From assembly GCA_023390155.1 (NCBI GenBank), contig JAEWDJ010000212.1, positions 1 through 5,528 on the forward strand: a stretch of DNA of 5,528 nt, written 5' to 3'. A model generated the notes under the pieces. It was not told where the DNA came from, searched no databases, and saw only the letters and a list, made by a program, of their open reading frames with translations. Source of the stretch: Actinomycetes bacterium. GTDB taxonomy: Bacteria > Actinomycetota > Actinomycetes > Actinomycetales > Microbacteriaceae. Each line of letters opens with the position of its first letter. Position 1 is the first letter of the stretch. Positions 1 through 5,170 of this stretch are shown here, piece after piece. The position numbers were made by a program, and so were the translations under genes.

Positions 1-41
1 CCTGGGCTGGGGGGTCTTCGGGCGACTCGGTGCGGCCGGCG
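1..41. other. short GC-rich flank downstream of the ANTAR regulator
   Basis: These 41 bases follow the stop codon of the minus-strand regulator. I see no complete gene, clear hairpin or start signal in them. In actinobacteria related regulator genes often lie near polA, but nothing here confirms that. Confidence 0.3.
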
Positions 42-647
42 CTACTTCTTGGGCGCGAGCTGCTCGATGATGGCCTGGGCCACGTCGTGCATGGTGAGGC
101 GGCGGTCCATCGAGGCCTTCTGGATCCAGCGGAACGCCTCCGGCTCCGACAGGCCCATTTTCTCGTTGAGGAGGCCCTTCGCGCGGTCGACGAGCTTGCG
201 GGTCTCAAACCGCTGCACCATGTCGGAGACCTCGGCCTCGAGGGCGATGATCTGCTGGTAGCGGGCGAGGGCGATCTCGATGGCGGGGAGGAGGTCGTTG
301 GGGGTGAACGGCTTGACGACGTAGGCCAGCGCGCCCGCCTCGGTCGCCCGCTCCACGAGCTCCTTCTGGCTGAAGGCGGTCAGCAGCACGACGGGGGCGA
401 TGTGGCCCTTCGAGAGGCGCTCGGCCGCCGAGATCCCGTCGAGCTGGGGCATCTTGACGTCCATGATCACCAGATCGGGGCGCAGCTCGGTCGCCAGGGC
501 GACGGCGGTCTCGCCGTCACCGGCCTCCCCCACGACCTCGAATCCGTTGTCGCGCAGGGTCTCGACGATGTCGAGGCGGATCAGCGATTCGTCCTCCGCC
601 ACGACCACGCGGCGGGGGGCGGTTGGGGTGGTTTCCTGGTCAGTCAC
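42..647 (-). CDS. pdtaR: ANTAR-domain response regulator, PdtaR (Rv1626)-like
   Basis: This 201-residue cytoplasmic two-component response regulator has an N-terminal receiver domain (about residues 13-130), a coiled linker helix (about 130-150) and a C-terminal ANTAR RNA-binding domain (about 140-197). The receiver shows the acidic pair E18-D19, the phospho-acceptor D63 in the motif VIMDVKMP, T90 and K112 in VVKPF. The ANTAR part reads RKLVDRAKGLLNEKMGLSE followed by EAFRWIQKASMDRRLTM, the family core that binds paired hairpins in mRNA leaders and acts by antitermination. Length and domain order match Mycobacterium tuberculosis PdtaR, the partner of the kinase PdtaS; no kinase gene lies in the window. 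I chose the GTG at 645-647 because the receiver begins 12 residues later and a -10-like TAGGCT sits 7 nt upstream. There is no Shine-Dalgarno sequence, so translation is probably leaderless. A longer in-frame reading through the tRNA region is not credible. Family assignment is very sure; its RNA targets are unknown. Confidence 0.95.
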   Translation of the reverse strand: MTDQETTPTAPRRVVVAEDESLIRLDIVETLRDNGFEVVGEAGDGETAVALATELRPDLVIMDVKMPQLDGISAAERLSKGHIAPVVLLTAFSQKELVERATEAGALAYVVKPFTPNDLLPAIEIALARYQQIIALEAEVSDMVQRFETRKLVDRAKGLLNEKMGLSEPEAFRWIQKASMDRRLTMHDVAQAIIEQLAPKK

Positions 648-654
648 GCATGAA

Positions 655-660
655 AGCCTA
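655..660 (-). promoter_or_regulatory. putative -10 element (TAGGCT) of the ANTAR regulator gene
   Basis: Read on the minus strand, TAGGCT fits the actinobacterial TAnnnT -10 pattern. It ends 7 nt before the GTG start at 647, placing the predicted transcription start at or next to the start codon, as expected for a leaderless mRNA. I see no good -35 hexamer at 16-18 nt spacing. Confidence 0.45.
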
Positions 661-663
661 CGG

Positions 664-669
664 TATTGT
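664..669 (+). promoter_or_regulatory. putative -10 element (TATTGT) of tRNA-Leu
   Basis: TATTGT fits TAnnnT and lies 16 nt before the tRNA 5' end, which would give a short pre-tRNA leader of about 10 nt. It is 3 bp from the opposing -10 candidate of the response regulator. No clear -35 element is visible at normal spacing. Confidence 0.4.
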
Positions 670-685
670 TCAGGTGTTGTTGTGC

Positions 686-768
686 GCCGCTGTGGCGGAA
701 TGGCAGACGCGGAGCACTCAAAATGCTTTGTCCGGAAGGGCGTGTGGGTTCGAGTCCCACCAGCGGCA
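686..768 (+). tRNA. tRNA-Leu (anticodon CAA)
   Basis: A complete class II tRNA folds by eye. The 7-bp acceptor stem is GCCGCTG (686-692) with CAGCGGC (761-767), and A768 is the discriminator base. The anticodon stem GAGCA/TGCTT encloses the loop CTCAAAA at 717-723, giving anticodon CAA (719-721), which reads UUG. A long variable arm forms from TGTCC/GGGCG around a GGAA loop, and the T arm is GTGGG-TTCGAGT-CCCAC. The long variable arm and A73 are the usual leucine identity features. CCA is not encoded and must be added after transcription. It is transcribed divergently from the ANTAR regulator and converges on the FBP-type gene. Confidence 0.97.
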
Positions 769-786
769 CGACGAAGAACCTCGCGA

Positions 787-812
787 CGACCGGTCGGCAT
801 CGGGCCCGGTCG
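787..812. terminator. candidate hairpin between tRNA-Leu and the convergent FBP-type gene
   Basis: CGACCGG (787-793) is perfectly complementary to CCGGTCG (806-812), with a 12-nt loop. It lies in the 61-bp gap between the tRNA 3' end and the stop codon of the convergent gene, so it could end transcripts from either side. No U-tract follows, so intrinsic termination is uncertain. Confidence 0.3.
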
Positions 813-829
813 GGTCTCGCGGGACGCCG

Positions 830-1330
830 TCAGATCCGGGCGCCCACGACCGATGCAGCGAAGCGGCGTGCGCGCTCGCCCAATCCGGAGATCCGGTCGG
901 CGACGACGGCCTCCGCGTCGAAGCCGACGAACTGCGGCGGCGGCGTGCGCCGGACGTTCACGCTGCAGTCGAACTCCGAGCAGACGTGGGTGCCGACCGT
1001 GTCTCCGTTGCGCCCGGCCTGGCCGGCGCGACGGGCCGACCAGAAGTAGACGTCGCGCGGATAGTGGACGTCTTGGCACCACCCGCACATCGACGGCGCG
1101 TGCGAGCGCATCGACGCCTCCGAGGCCCGCAGCAGGATGCCGACCGGCCCGTCGTCCGTGGGGATGACGACATAGCCGCGCTGGGGCAGCCGCGGGTCGC
1201 GCCAGCCGAGGTATTCCCGGCGCGCCCAGTCGATCTCGTGCATCCCGGGCGGCAGGGGCATGTCGTCGGCCTCGCTCCGGGTGCAGTTGACGAACGAGTC
1301 GCGGATCTGCTGTTCGGTCAGGCTCTCCAT
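830..1330 (-). CDS. FBP/FusB-type C-terminal treble-clef zinc-finger protein
   Basis: This 166-residue soluble protein resembles the actinobacterial FBP-domain family, related to the C-terminal domain of FusB/FusC, which bind elongation factor G and release it from the ribosome. Four cysteines, C82-x2-C85 (in MCGWC) and C117-x4-C122 (in HVCSEFDC), form the expected zinc site; FusB, as I recall, has the same C-x2-C / C-x4-C arrangement. The preceding strand segment GYVVIPTDDGPVGILLRASE and the later VYFWSARRAG also fit the domain. The N-terminal ~80 residues show no recognisable FusB helical bundle, so fusidic acid resistance should not be assumed; a role in binding EF-G or ribosomes is inference. 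I chose the ATG at 1328-1330 over one 9 codons upstream because GGAGGT sits 4 nt before it. Orientation is divergent from the thioredoxin gene. Confidence 0.82.
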   Translation of the reverse strand: MESLTEQQIRDSFVNCTRSEADDMPLPPGMHEIDWARREYLGWRDPRLPQRGYVVIPTDDGPVGILLRASEASMRSHAPSMCGWCQDVHYPRDVYFWSARRAGQAGRNGDTVGTHVCSEFDCSVNVRRTPPPQFVGFDAEAVVADRISGLGERARRFAASVVGARI

Positions 1331-1334
1331 GTCC

Positions 1335-1340
1335 ACCTCC
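1335..1340 (-). promoter_or_regulatory. Shine-Dalgarno GGAGGT deciding the start of the FBP-type gene
   Basis: Minus-strand GGAGGT is followed by 4 nt and then the ATG at 1330. It supports this start rather than the in-frame ATG at 1357, which would place the site inside the coding region. Confidence 0.75.
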
Positions 1341-1386
1341 GCCTTCCATGCTCGCACAGCTTGACGTTGACGCCGGGGTCAGGGCT

Positions 1387-1392
1387 TAGCGT
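1387..1392 (+). promoter_or_regulatory. putative -10 element (TAGCGT) of the thioredoxin gene
   Basis: TAGCGT fits TAnnnT and is exactly 6 nt before the ATG at 1399, predicting a transcript that begins at the start codon. Upstream, TTGACG occurs twice in tandem (1361-1366 and 1367-1372). These are near-consensus -35 hexamers, but at spacings of 20 and 14 bp rather than 17. Confidence 0.5.
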
Positions 1393-1398
1393 GCCGAC

Positions 1399-1725
1399 AT
1401 GACAACGATCGACAGCGTCACCGACGCCACCTTCGCCGCCGAGGTGCTCTCGGCCCCCGGCACCACCCTCGTCGAGTTCTGGGCCGAATGGTGCGGCCCG
1501 TGCCGCGCGCTCACCCCCGTGCTCGAGCAGGTCGCGAGCGAACACCGGGGCGCTCTGCGCGTCGTCAAGATCAACGCCGACGACAACCCGGCCACCGCGG
1601 CCGCCTATCACGCCCTAACTCTCCCGCTCATGAAGGTCTTCCGGGACGGCGAGCCCGTCGGCACCATCGTCGGGGCGAAGCCCAAGCCGGCGATGGACAT
1701 GGCCCTGGCGCCGTACCTGCCCTGA
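1399..1725 (+). CDS. thioredoxin
   Basis: This 108-residue, single-domain cytoplasmic thioredoxin reduces protein disulfides. It is normally recycled by thioredoxin reductase, which is not in this window. The redox site W31-C32-G33-P34-C35 falls at the same numbering as Escherichia coli Trx1, as do P40, K57, the cis-proline P76 and G92. Length is typical, with no signal peptide or extra domain. Two core positions differ from E. coli Trx1: the buried Asp26 is Glu (VEFWAEWCGPC), and the residue after cis-Pro is Leu instead of Thr (TLPLMKVF). These could shift the redox potential or partner choice, so it may be a secondary thioredoxin rather than the main TrxA. There is no Shine-Dalgarno site, and a -10-like element 6 nt upstream predicts a leaderless mRNA. 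It converges on the MBL-fold gene with a 26-bp gap. Confidence 0.95.
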   Translation: MTTIDSVTDATFAAEVLSAPGTTLVEFWAEWCGPCRALTPVLEQVASEHRGALRVVKINADDNPATAAAYHALTLPLMKVFRDGEPVGTIVGAKPKPAMDMALAPYLP

Positions 1726-1726
1726 C

Positions 1727-1750
1727 GCGACGGCGGTCGCCCGCCCGCCG
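1727..1750. terminator. candidate bidirectional hairpins between thioredoxin and MBL-fold genes
   Basis: The 26-bp gap between the two convergent stop codons can form either of two mutually exclusive perfect stems. One is GCGAC (1727-1731) with GTCGC (1736-1740) around a GGCG loop; the other is CGGCGG (1731-1736) with CCGCCG (1745-1750) around an 8-nt loop. Neither has a U-tract. A shared terminator is plausible given the position, but short GC stems arise easily in such DNA. Confidence 0.35.
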
Positions 1751-1751
1751 C

Positions 1752-2561
1752 TCACGTGAGATGGTCGTAGGCGCCGCTGACCCAGCCGATGTAGCGATCC
1801 GCGGAGCGGAGCACAGCCTCCCGCGCTCCGCTCGGGACGCGGTTGCCGAGATTGCCGTACATACGCTCGAACGGCAGCTCGCAGACGGTGTCGGCCACGC
1901 GCCGCACGACCGCCGCCGACAGCGGGATGTCGTTGGGGAAGCTGCGCTGGAACGTGACCCAGCGCTCGGAGGGCCCGGGGAAGACCGTGTCGCCGCTCAG
2001 CACGACCCCGCGGTCCCAGTGCACGATCGCACTGCCGGGGAAATGGCCGCCGATCGTCCGCAGCAGGACGCCGGGCAGCACCTCCACCTCCCCGCTCCAG
2101 TCGCGGATGCGGTCGGACTCGCGCTGCACCCACGACCGGTCCGCCGCGTTGACGAGCACGGGCGGCTCGCCGAGCATCCGCGACCAGGTCGTCTGCGCGC
2201 CGAACATGTGCGGGTGGCTGGAGGCGATGACGGCGGCACCGCCCAGGTCGAGCACGGCGGCCGCCGCTGCCTCGTCCACGTAGCCGGTCGGATCCCAGAG
2301 GAGGTTGCCCTCGGGCGTCCGCAGCAGCAGGGCCTGCTGCCCGATGCCGATACGCGGCTCGCTCCGCAGGCCGTACAGGTCGGGCTCGAGCTCGCTGACG
2401 ACGATCCGCTCTCCCTCGCGCTGGAGGCGCTGGAGCGTCGTCCACCGCTGCCCCTCGGGCGGGACGTACTGCCGCTCGTCCTCGCAGATCGGGCAGGAGG
2501 CGGGCGGAGCCTCCCCCGCCGGCTGCTCCACCGCGCACGCGACGCACAACCAATCGGCCAT
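1752..2561 (-). CDS. zinc-ribbon / MBL-fold metallo-hydrolase family protein
   Basis: This 269-residue soluble protein joins a short N-terminal zinc-ribbon-like segment (C6-x2-C9 and C23-x2-C26, in CPICEDERQYV) to a metallo-beta-lactamase fold (about residues 55-260). Fold markers are the strand-rich ALLLRTPEGNLLWDP, the motif-2 region SSHPHMFG (H116, H118), motif 3 GGHFPGSAIVHW (H173) and motif 4 VLSGDT (D191). The canonical HxHxDH is replaced by HPHMFG, so the second-metal Asp and His are missing, and the late motif-5 histidine is not evident (YGNLGN). From memory, the HPH motif and N-terminal ribbon are shared by a widespread uncharacterised MBL subfamily, so this is probably a subfamily trait rather than decay. 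Substrate is unknown; hydrolytic activity is inference. The ATG at 2561 precedes the ribbon directly, and TACAGT lies 7 nt upstream, consistent with a leaderless mRNA. It is divergent from the monooxygenase gene. Confidence 0.88.
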   Translation of the reverse strand: MADWLCVACAVEQPAGEAPPASCPICEDERQYVPPEGQRWTTLQRLQREGERIVVSELEPDLYGLRSEPRIGIGQQALLLRTPEGNLLWDPTGYVDEAAAAAVLDLGGAAVIASSHPHMFGAQTTWSRMLGEPPVLVNAADRSWVQRESDRIRDWSGEVEVLPGVLLRTIGGHFPGSAIVHWDRGVVLSGDTVFPGPSERWVTFQRSFPNDIPLSAAVVRRVADTVCELPFERMYGNLGNRVPSGAREAVLRSADRYIGWVSGAYDHLT

Positions 2562-2568
2562 GCAGCGG

Positions 2569-2574
2569 ACTGTA
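2569..2574 (-). promoter_or_regulatory. putative -10 element (TACAGT) of the MBL-fold gene
   Basis: Minus-strand TACAGT fits TAnnnT and ends 7 nt before the ATG at 2561, the same geometry as at the ANTAR regulator gene. No Shine-Dalgarno site and no convincing -35 hexamer are visible. Confidence 0.45.
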
Positions 2575-2612
2575 GACGGAATACGCCCGGGCCGCCACGC
2601 CTTGCACTCGGC

Positions 2613-3635
2613 GTGAAGAAGATCGGATTCCTCTCGTTCGGCCACTACCAGGAGGTGCCCGGCTCCGTCGTCCGCACGGCGGGTGACGCGCTTCGCCAGA
2701 CCATCGAGCTCGCGGTCGCGGCCGAGGAGCTCGGCGCCGACGGCGCCTTCGTGCGCGTGCACCACTTCGCGCCCCAGCTCGCATCGCCGTTCCCGCTCCT
2801 GGCGGCCATCGGCGCGCGGACCAGCCGCATCGAGATCGGGACCGGCGTCATCGACATGCGCTACGAGCACCCCCTCTACATGGCCGAGGATGCGGCGGCC
2901 GCCGACCTCATCAGCGAGGGGAGGCTGCAGCTCGGCGTCAGCCGCGGATCACCCGAGACCGCGCTGCGCGGCTACGAGTCGTTCGGCTACCTCCCCGACG
3001 AGGGCGAGACCGACGCCGACCTCGCCCGCCGGCACACCGAGCTCTTCCGCGCGGCCATCGCCGGCGCCGGCATCGCGCAGGCGAACCCGCAGATGACCGG
3101 CCGCACCGGCGCGCTCGCCATCGAGCCGCAATCGCCCGGCCTCGGCGACCGCATCTGGTGGGGCTCCGGCACCCGGCAGACCGCGGTGTGGACCGCCGAG
3201 CAGGGCATGAACCTCATGAGCTCGACCCTGCTGACCGAGGACACCGGGGTCGCGTTCTCCGACCTCCAGGCCGAGCAGATCCAGCTGTACCGCGACGCGT
3301 GGAAGGCGGCAGGCTGGGAGCGCGAGCCCCGCGTCTCCGTCAGCCGCAGCATCATGCCGATCACCACCGACCTCGACCGGCGCTACTTCGGCGCCTCGGC
3401 ACAGGCCGACCGCCGCGACCAGGTCGGCCACCTCGACGGCGGCCTCGCCCGCTTCGGCAAGAGCTACGTCGGCGAGCCCGACGCGCTGATCGAGGAGCTG
3501 CGCTCCGACGCGGCGATCGCGGCGGCGGACACCCTCCTCCTCACCGTCCCGAACCAGCTCGGCGTCGACTACAACGCCCACCTGCTCGAGACGGTCGTGA
3601 AGGAGATCGCGCCGGCGCTGGGATGGCGGGACTGA
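2613..3635 (+). CDS. LLM-class (luciferase-like) flavin-dependent oxidoreductase
   Basis: This 340-residue cytoplasmic protein forms a single TIM-barrel domain of the bacterial luciferase-like monooxygenase family. Such enzymes use reduced flavin (FMNH2 or F420H2) and usually oxygen; the substrate here is unknown. Recognisable blocks are the first strand KKIGFLSFGHY (2-12), the helix ELAVAAEELGADGAF, FRVHHF-like RVHHF (48-52), IEIGTGVIDMRYEHP (73-87), GRLQLGVSRGSPE (103-115) and the C-terminal DTLLLTVPNQLGVDYNAHL. These match a widespread ~340-residue actinobacterial subgroup over its full length. I chose the GTG at 2613 because family members start with MKKIGFLSFGH; upstream in-frame sequence is only antisense to the MBL-fold gene. 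Neither a Shine-Dalgarno site nor a clear TAnnnT is seen before this GTG. Divergent from the MBL-fold gene across 51 bp; a functional link between them is unproven. Confidence 0.93.
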   Translation: MKKIGFLSFGHYQEVPGSVVRTAGDALRQTIELAVAAEELGADGAFVRVHHFAPQLASPFPLLAAIGARTSRIEIGTGVIDMRYEHPLYMAEDAAAADLISEGRLQLGVSRGSPETALRGYESFGYLPDEGETDADLARRHTELFRAAIAGAGIAQANPQMTGRTGALAIEPQSPGLGDRIWWGSGTRQTAVWTAEQGMNLMSSTLLTEDTGVAFSDLQAEQIQLYRDAWKAAGWEREPRVSVSRSIMPITTDLDRRYFGASAQADRRDQVGHLDGGLARFGKSYVGEPDALIEELRSDAAIAAADTLLLTVPNQLGVDYNAHLLETVVKEIAPALGWRD

Positions 3636-3686
3636 CGCCGCCGAACCCGGCATGTACCCCGAACGGAGGCTGTGTCCCCCGCCGGA

Positions 3687-3699
3687 ATCCTGACAGGAT
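3687..3699. promoter_or_regulatory. 13-bp perfect palindrome, possible operator or promoter element
   Basis: ATCCTG-A-CAGGAT has two 6-bp arms around one central base. It lies about 58 bp upstream of the secreted-protein start, in the 121-bp gap after the monooxygenase gene. CAGGAT (3694-3699) also resembles a -10 hexamer, which would give a leader of roughly 50 nt. This could be an operator overlapping a promoter; no matching regulator is in the window. The rest of the gap shows only the ribosome binding site. Confidence 0.3.
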
Positions 3700-3744
3700 G
3701 GCATCGCTGCACACCCGAAACCGCAGCACGACCGTGTTCCGTTC

Positions 3745-3750
3745 GAAGGG
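3745..3750 (+). promoter_or_regulatory. Shine-Dalgarno (GAAGGG) of the secreted protein gene
   Basis: GAAGGG is followed by 6 nt and then the ATG at 3757. It fixes the start directly before a classical signal peptide. Confidence 0.55.
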
Positions 3751-3756
3751 TGTGCC

Positions 3757-4692
3757 ATGCGCGTTCCGCGGCTCCGATCCTCCCTCCTCGGCGGCGCCGC
3801 CGCGCTCGCGCTCGGCGGGTCGCTGCTGATGACGGCGCCCGCCGCGTCGGCCGCCACCCTCACCGACGGATCCTCCGCCTCCGCGCTGACCGGGATGTGG
3901 GCGTGGGGCAACCCCATCGACCCGGCCGTGGACGCGCGCGGCGAGGGCGACCCGCAGTTCCAGCCGCAGGCGCTCGCCGCCTTCGCCAGTGCCCACAAGC
4001 TCAAGACGGTGTACCTCTCGGTGCCGTGGGCGGCCGACGAAGGGCCGTTCTCCAGCTGGCTGACCGCCTCCGTCACCGCACTGCACAAGGCGGGCGTCAC
4101 GACCGTCGCCGCGCTCGGGGGCGACCCGGCCTGGGCGGACCAGCCGGAGCTCGCCGCCACCTGGACCCGATCCGCGCTCGCCGCGGCTCCCTTCGACGCC
4201 GTCCAGCTCGACGTCGAGCCCTGGGTGGACGCCCAGGAGGACGAGCTGCCCGGCATCGTCGCCAAGCTCGCCACGATGTACGACACGGCGGCACAGGCGG
4301 CCGGAACGGTCCCGGTCGGAGCCGACCTCCCGTGGTGGCTGGCGGCGAAGGCGAACCCGGCGGGTGGGACGCTGTTCGATGCGCTCCTGCCGCACGTCCG
4401 GTCCGTCGCGATCGTCGCGTTCGTCGACCATGCCCGCGGTGACGACGGCATCATCGCCCTCGCACGGCCGGCGGCGACCGCCGCGAGCGCCCGGAGGATC
4501 CCGTTCAGCATCGGCGTGGAGACCGACACCCCGGAGGTGGCCGGCGGCCCCGCGGCGACGTTTGGCGACGACACCGTCAGCCTGCTCGAGTCGCAGACGG
4601 CGCTGGTGCGCACGGCCTTCGCCGGGCTGGCCGGCTACCGCGGCGTCACGGTGGAGCACCTGCTCAGCTGGCAGGCGCTGATCGCGAAGTAG
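3757..4692 (+). CDS. secreted glycoside-hydrolase-like TIM-barrel protein of unknown function
   Basis: This 311-residue protein starts with a Sec signal peptide: positive n-region (MRVPRLR), hydrophobic h-region (about residues 9-26) and an AxA site, so cleavage is likely after A32. With no lipobox cysteine or C-terminal membrane segment, it should be released from the cell. The mature part alternates hydrophobic strands and helices like a (beta/alpha)8 barrel: GMWAWG (46-51), TVYLSVPW (84-91), VTTVAALGG (114-122), FDAVQLDVEPW (146-156), VPVGADLPWWL (185-195), SVAIVAFVDHA (216-226) and IPFSIGVETD (248-257). The segment D147-x-x-Q150-x-D152-x-E154 has the spacing of the GH18 motif DxxDxDxE with the middle Asp changed to Gln; E154 would be the acid/base, and E255 is another candidate. 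A role in cleaving an extracellular glycan is inference; I do not recognise the family by name. It is probably monocistronic, since a 121-bp gap precedes it. Confidence 0.8.
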   Translation: MRVPRLRSSLLGGAAALALGGSLLMTAPAASAATLTDGSSASALTGMWAWGNPIDPAVDARGEGDPQFQPQALAAFASAHKLKTVYLSVPWAADEGPFSSWLTASVTALHKAGVTTVAALGGDPAWADQPELAATWTRSALAAAPFDAVQLDVEPWVDAQEDELPGIVAKLATMYDTAAQAAGTVPVGADLPWWLAAKANPAGGTLFDALLPHVRSVAIVAFVDHARGDDGIIALARPAATAASARRIPFSIGVETDTPEVAGGPAATFGDDTVSLLESQTALVRTAFAGLAGYRGVTVEHLLSWQALIAK

Positions 4693-4694
4693 GT

Positions 4695-4710
4695 CCGGCC
4701 GGTCAGCCGG
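4695..4710. terminator. candidate hairpin at the convergent ends of the secreted-protein and VOC genes
   Basis: CCGGC (4695-4699) pairs with GCCGG (4706-4710) around a 6-nt loop. The structure spans the 10-bp gap and the stop codon of the minus-strand gene. An alternative pairing is GGCCG (4697-4701) with CGGCC (4714-4718). No U-tract is present, so the call is weak. Confidence 0.25.
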
Positions 4711-5164
4711 CGTCGGCCGCGGCTTCGAGTGCCGCGATGTCGATCTTGCCCATCTGCAGCATCGCCTCGTTCACCCGGCGGGCCCGCCCGGGATCGGGGT
4801 CGCGCTGGAGCTCCAGCAGTCGCTTCGGCGTGATCTGCCAGCTGAGCCCCCAGCGGTCCTTCAGCCAGCCGCACTGGCTCGGCGCACCGCCGTCCGCGAT
4901 GAGCGCCTCCCAGAGCCGGTCGACTTCGGCCTGGTCGTCGCAGAGGACCATGATCGAGATCGCCTCCGTGAACGGGAACATCGGACCGGCGTCCATCGCG
5001 AGGTACTCGACGCCGGCCAGCACGAACGAGACGACCGTCGGGCCGCCTTCACCGCCCATGCGGTCGACCGAGAGCACCCGGGAGTTCGGCAGCAGCGAGA
5101 CGTAGAGCCGGGCCGCCTCCTCCGCTGCGTCGTCGTACCAGAGGAATGTCGTCGCCTTCTGCAT
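4703..5164 (-). CDS. VOC superfamily protein, PhnB/3-demethylubiquinone methyltransferase-like
   Basis: This 153-residue cytoplasmic protein belongs to the vicinal-oxygen-chelate fold, in the group often annotated 'PhnB-like' or '3-demethylubiquinone-9 3-methyltransferase' (Pfam PF06983). That enzyme name is historical and not demonstrated for these proteins. Family landmarks are FLWYDDAAEEAARLYVSLLP (7-26), the strand VVSFVLAGVEYLAMDAGP (44-61), the second-half strand ISIMVLCDDQAEVDRLWEAL (69-88) and CGWLKDRWGLSWQITP (98-113). The length is that of a full single-subunit member with both beta-alpha-beta-beta-beta halves. The ATG at 5164 is supported by AAGGAG 6 nt upstream and by the usual N-terminal strand directly after it. 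Substrate and metal use cannot be read from the sequence. It is divergent from the SGNH hydrolase gene across 57 bp and convergent with the secreted-protein gene. Confidence 0.92.
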   Translation of the reverse strand: MQKATTFLWYDDAAEEAARLYVSLLPNSRVLSVDRMGGEGGPTVVSFVLAGVEYLAMDAGPMFPFTEAISIMVLCDDQAEVDRLWEALIADGGAPSQCGWLKDRWGLSWQITPKRLLELQRDPDPGRARRVNEAMLQMGKIDIAALEAAADAG

Positions 5165-5170
5165 CGCCTG

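Noticed and set aside
42..768. tRNA-Leu as an integration site for a mobile element
   Set aside because: tRNA 3' ends are common attachment sites, but there is no repeat of the tRNA 3' end, no integrase and no change in base composition in the window.
830..1330. Fusidic acid resistance (fusB) annotation
   Set aside because: Only the zinc-finger half resembles FusB, and such domains are widespread in actinobacteria. The sequence gives no support for a resistance role.
648..1349. In-frame upstream extension of the ANTAR regulator reading to a 435-residue protein
   Set aside because: It would be read antisense through tRNA-Leu (the familiar spurious stretch RTHTPFRTKHFECS comes from the tRNA complement) and through the FBP-type gene. 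The receiver domain starts normally just after the GTG at 647.
1488..2612. Long upstream extension of the monooxygenase frame
   Set aside because: It overlaps the thioredoxin gene in another frame and is antisense to the MBL-fold gene. Its composition (Arg/Pro/Ala-rich) is that of a shadow reading, and family members begin at the GTG at 2613.
1615..2784. Minus-strand 389-residue open frame overlapping the MBL-fold gene
   Set aside because: Arg/Ala-rich frameshifted shadow of the MBL-fold coding sequence, without motifs or a start signal.
2949..4613. Minus-strand 554-residue open frame
   Set aside because: It is antisense to the monooxygenase and the secreted-protein genes, has low-complexity Ser/Ala/Arg-rich composition with no recognisable motif, and is explained by the absence of stops in GC-rich DNA.
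3541..4659. Minus-strand 372-residue Gly/Arg-rich open frame
   Set aside because: Antisense to the signal-peptide-bearing secreted protein, whose frame has clear coding structure and a ribosome binding site.
2613..5164. Monooxygenase, secreted barrel protein and VOC protein as a single catabolic cluster
   Set aside because: Gene orientations differ, the gaps contain separate signals, and each belongs to a broad family with no shared substrate visible. A joint pathway would be speculation.
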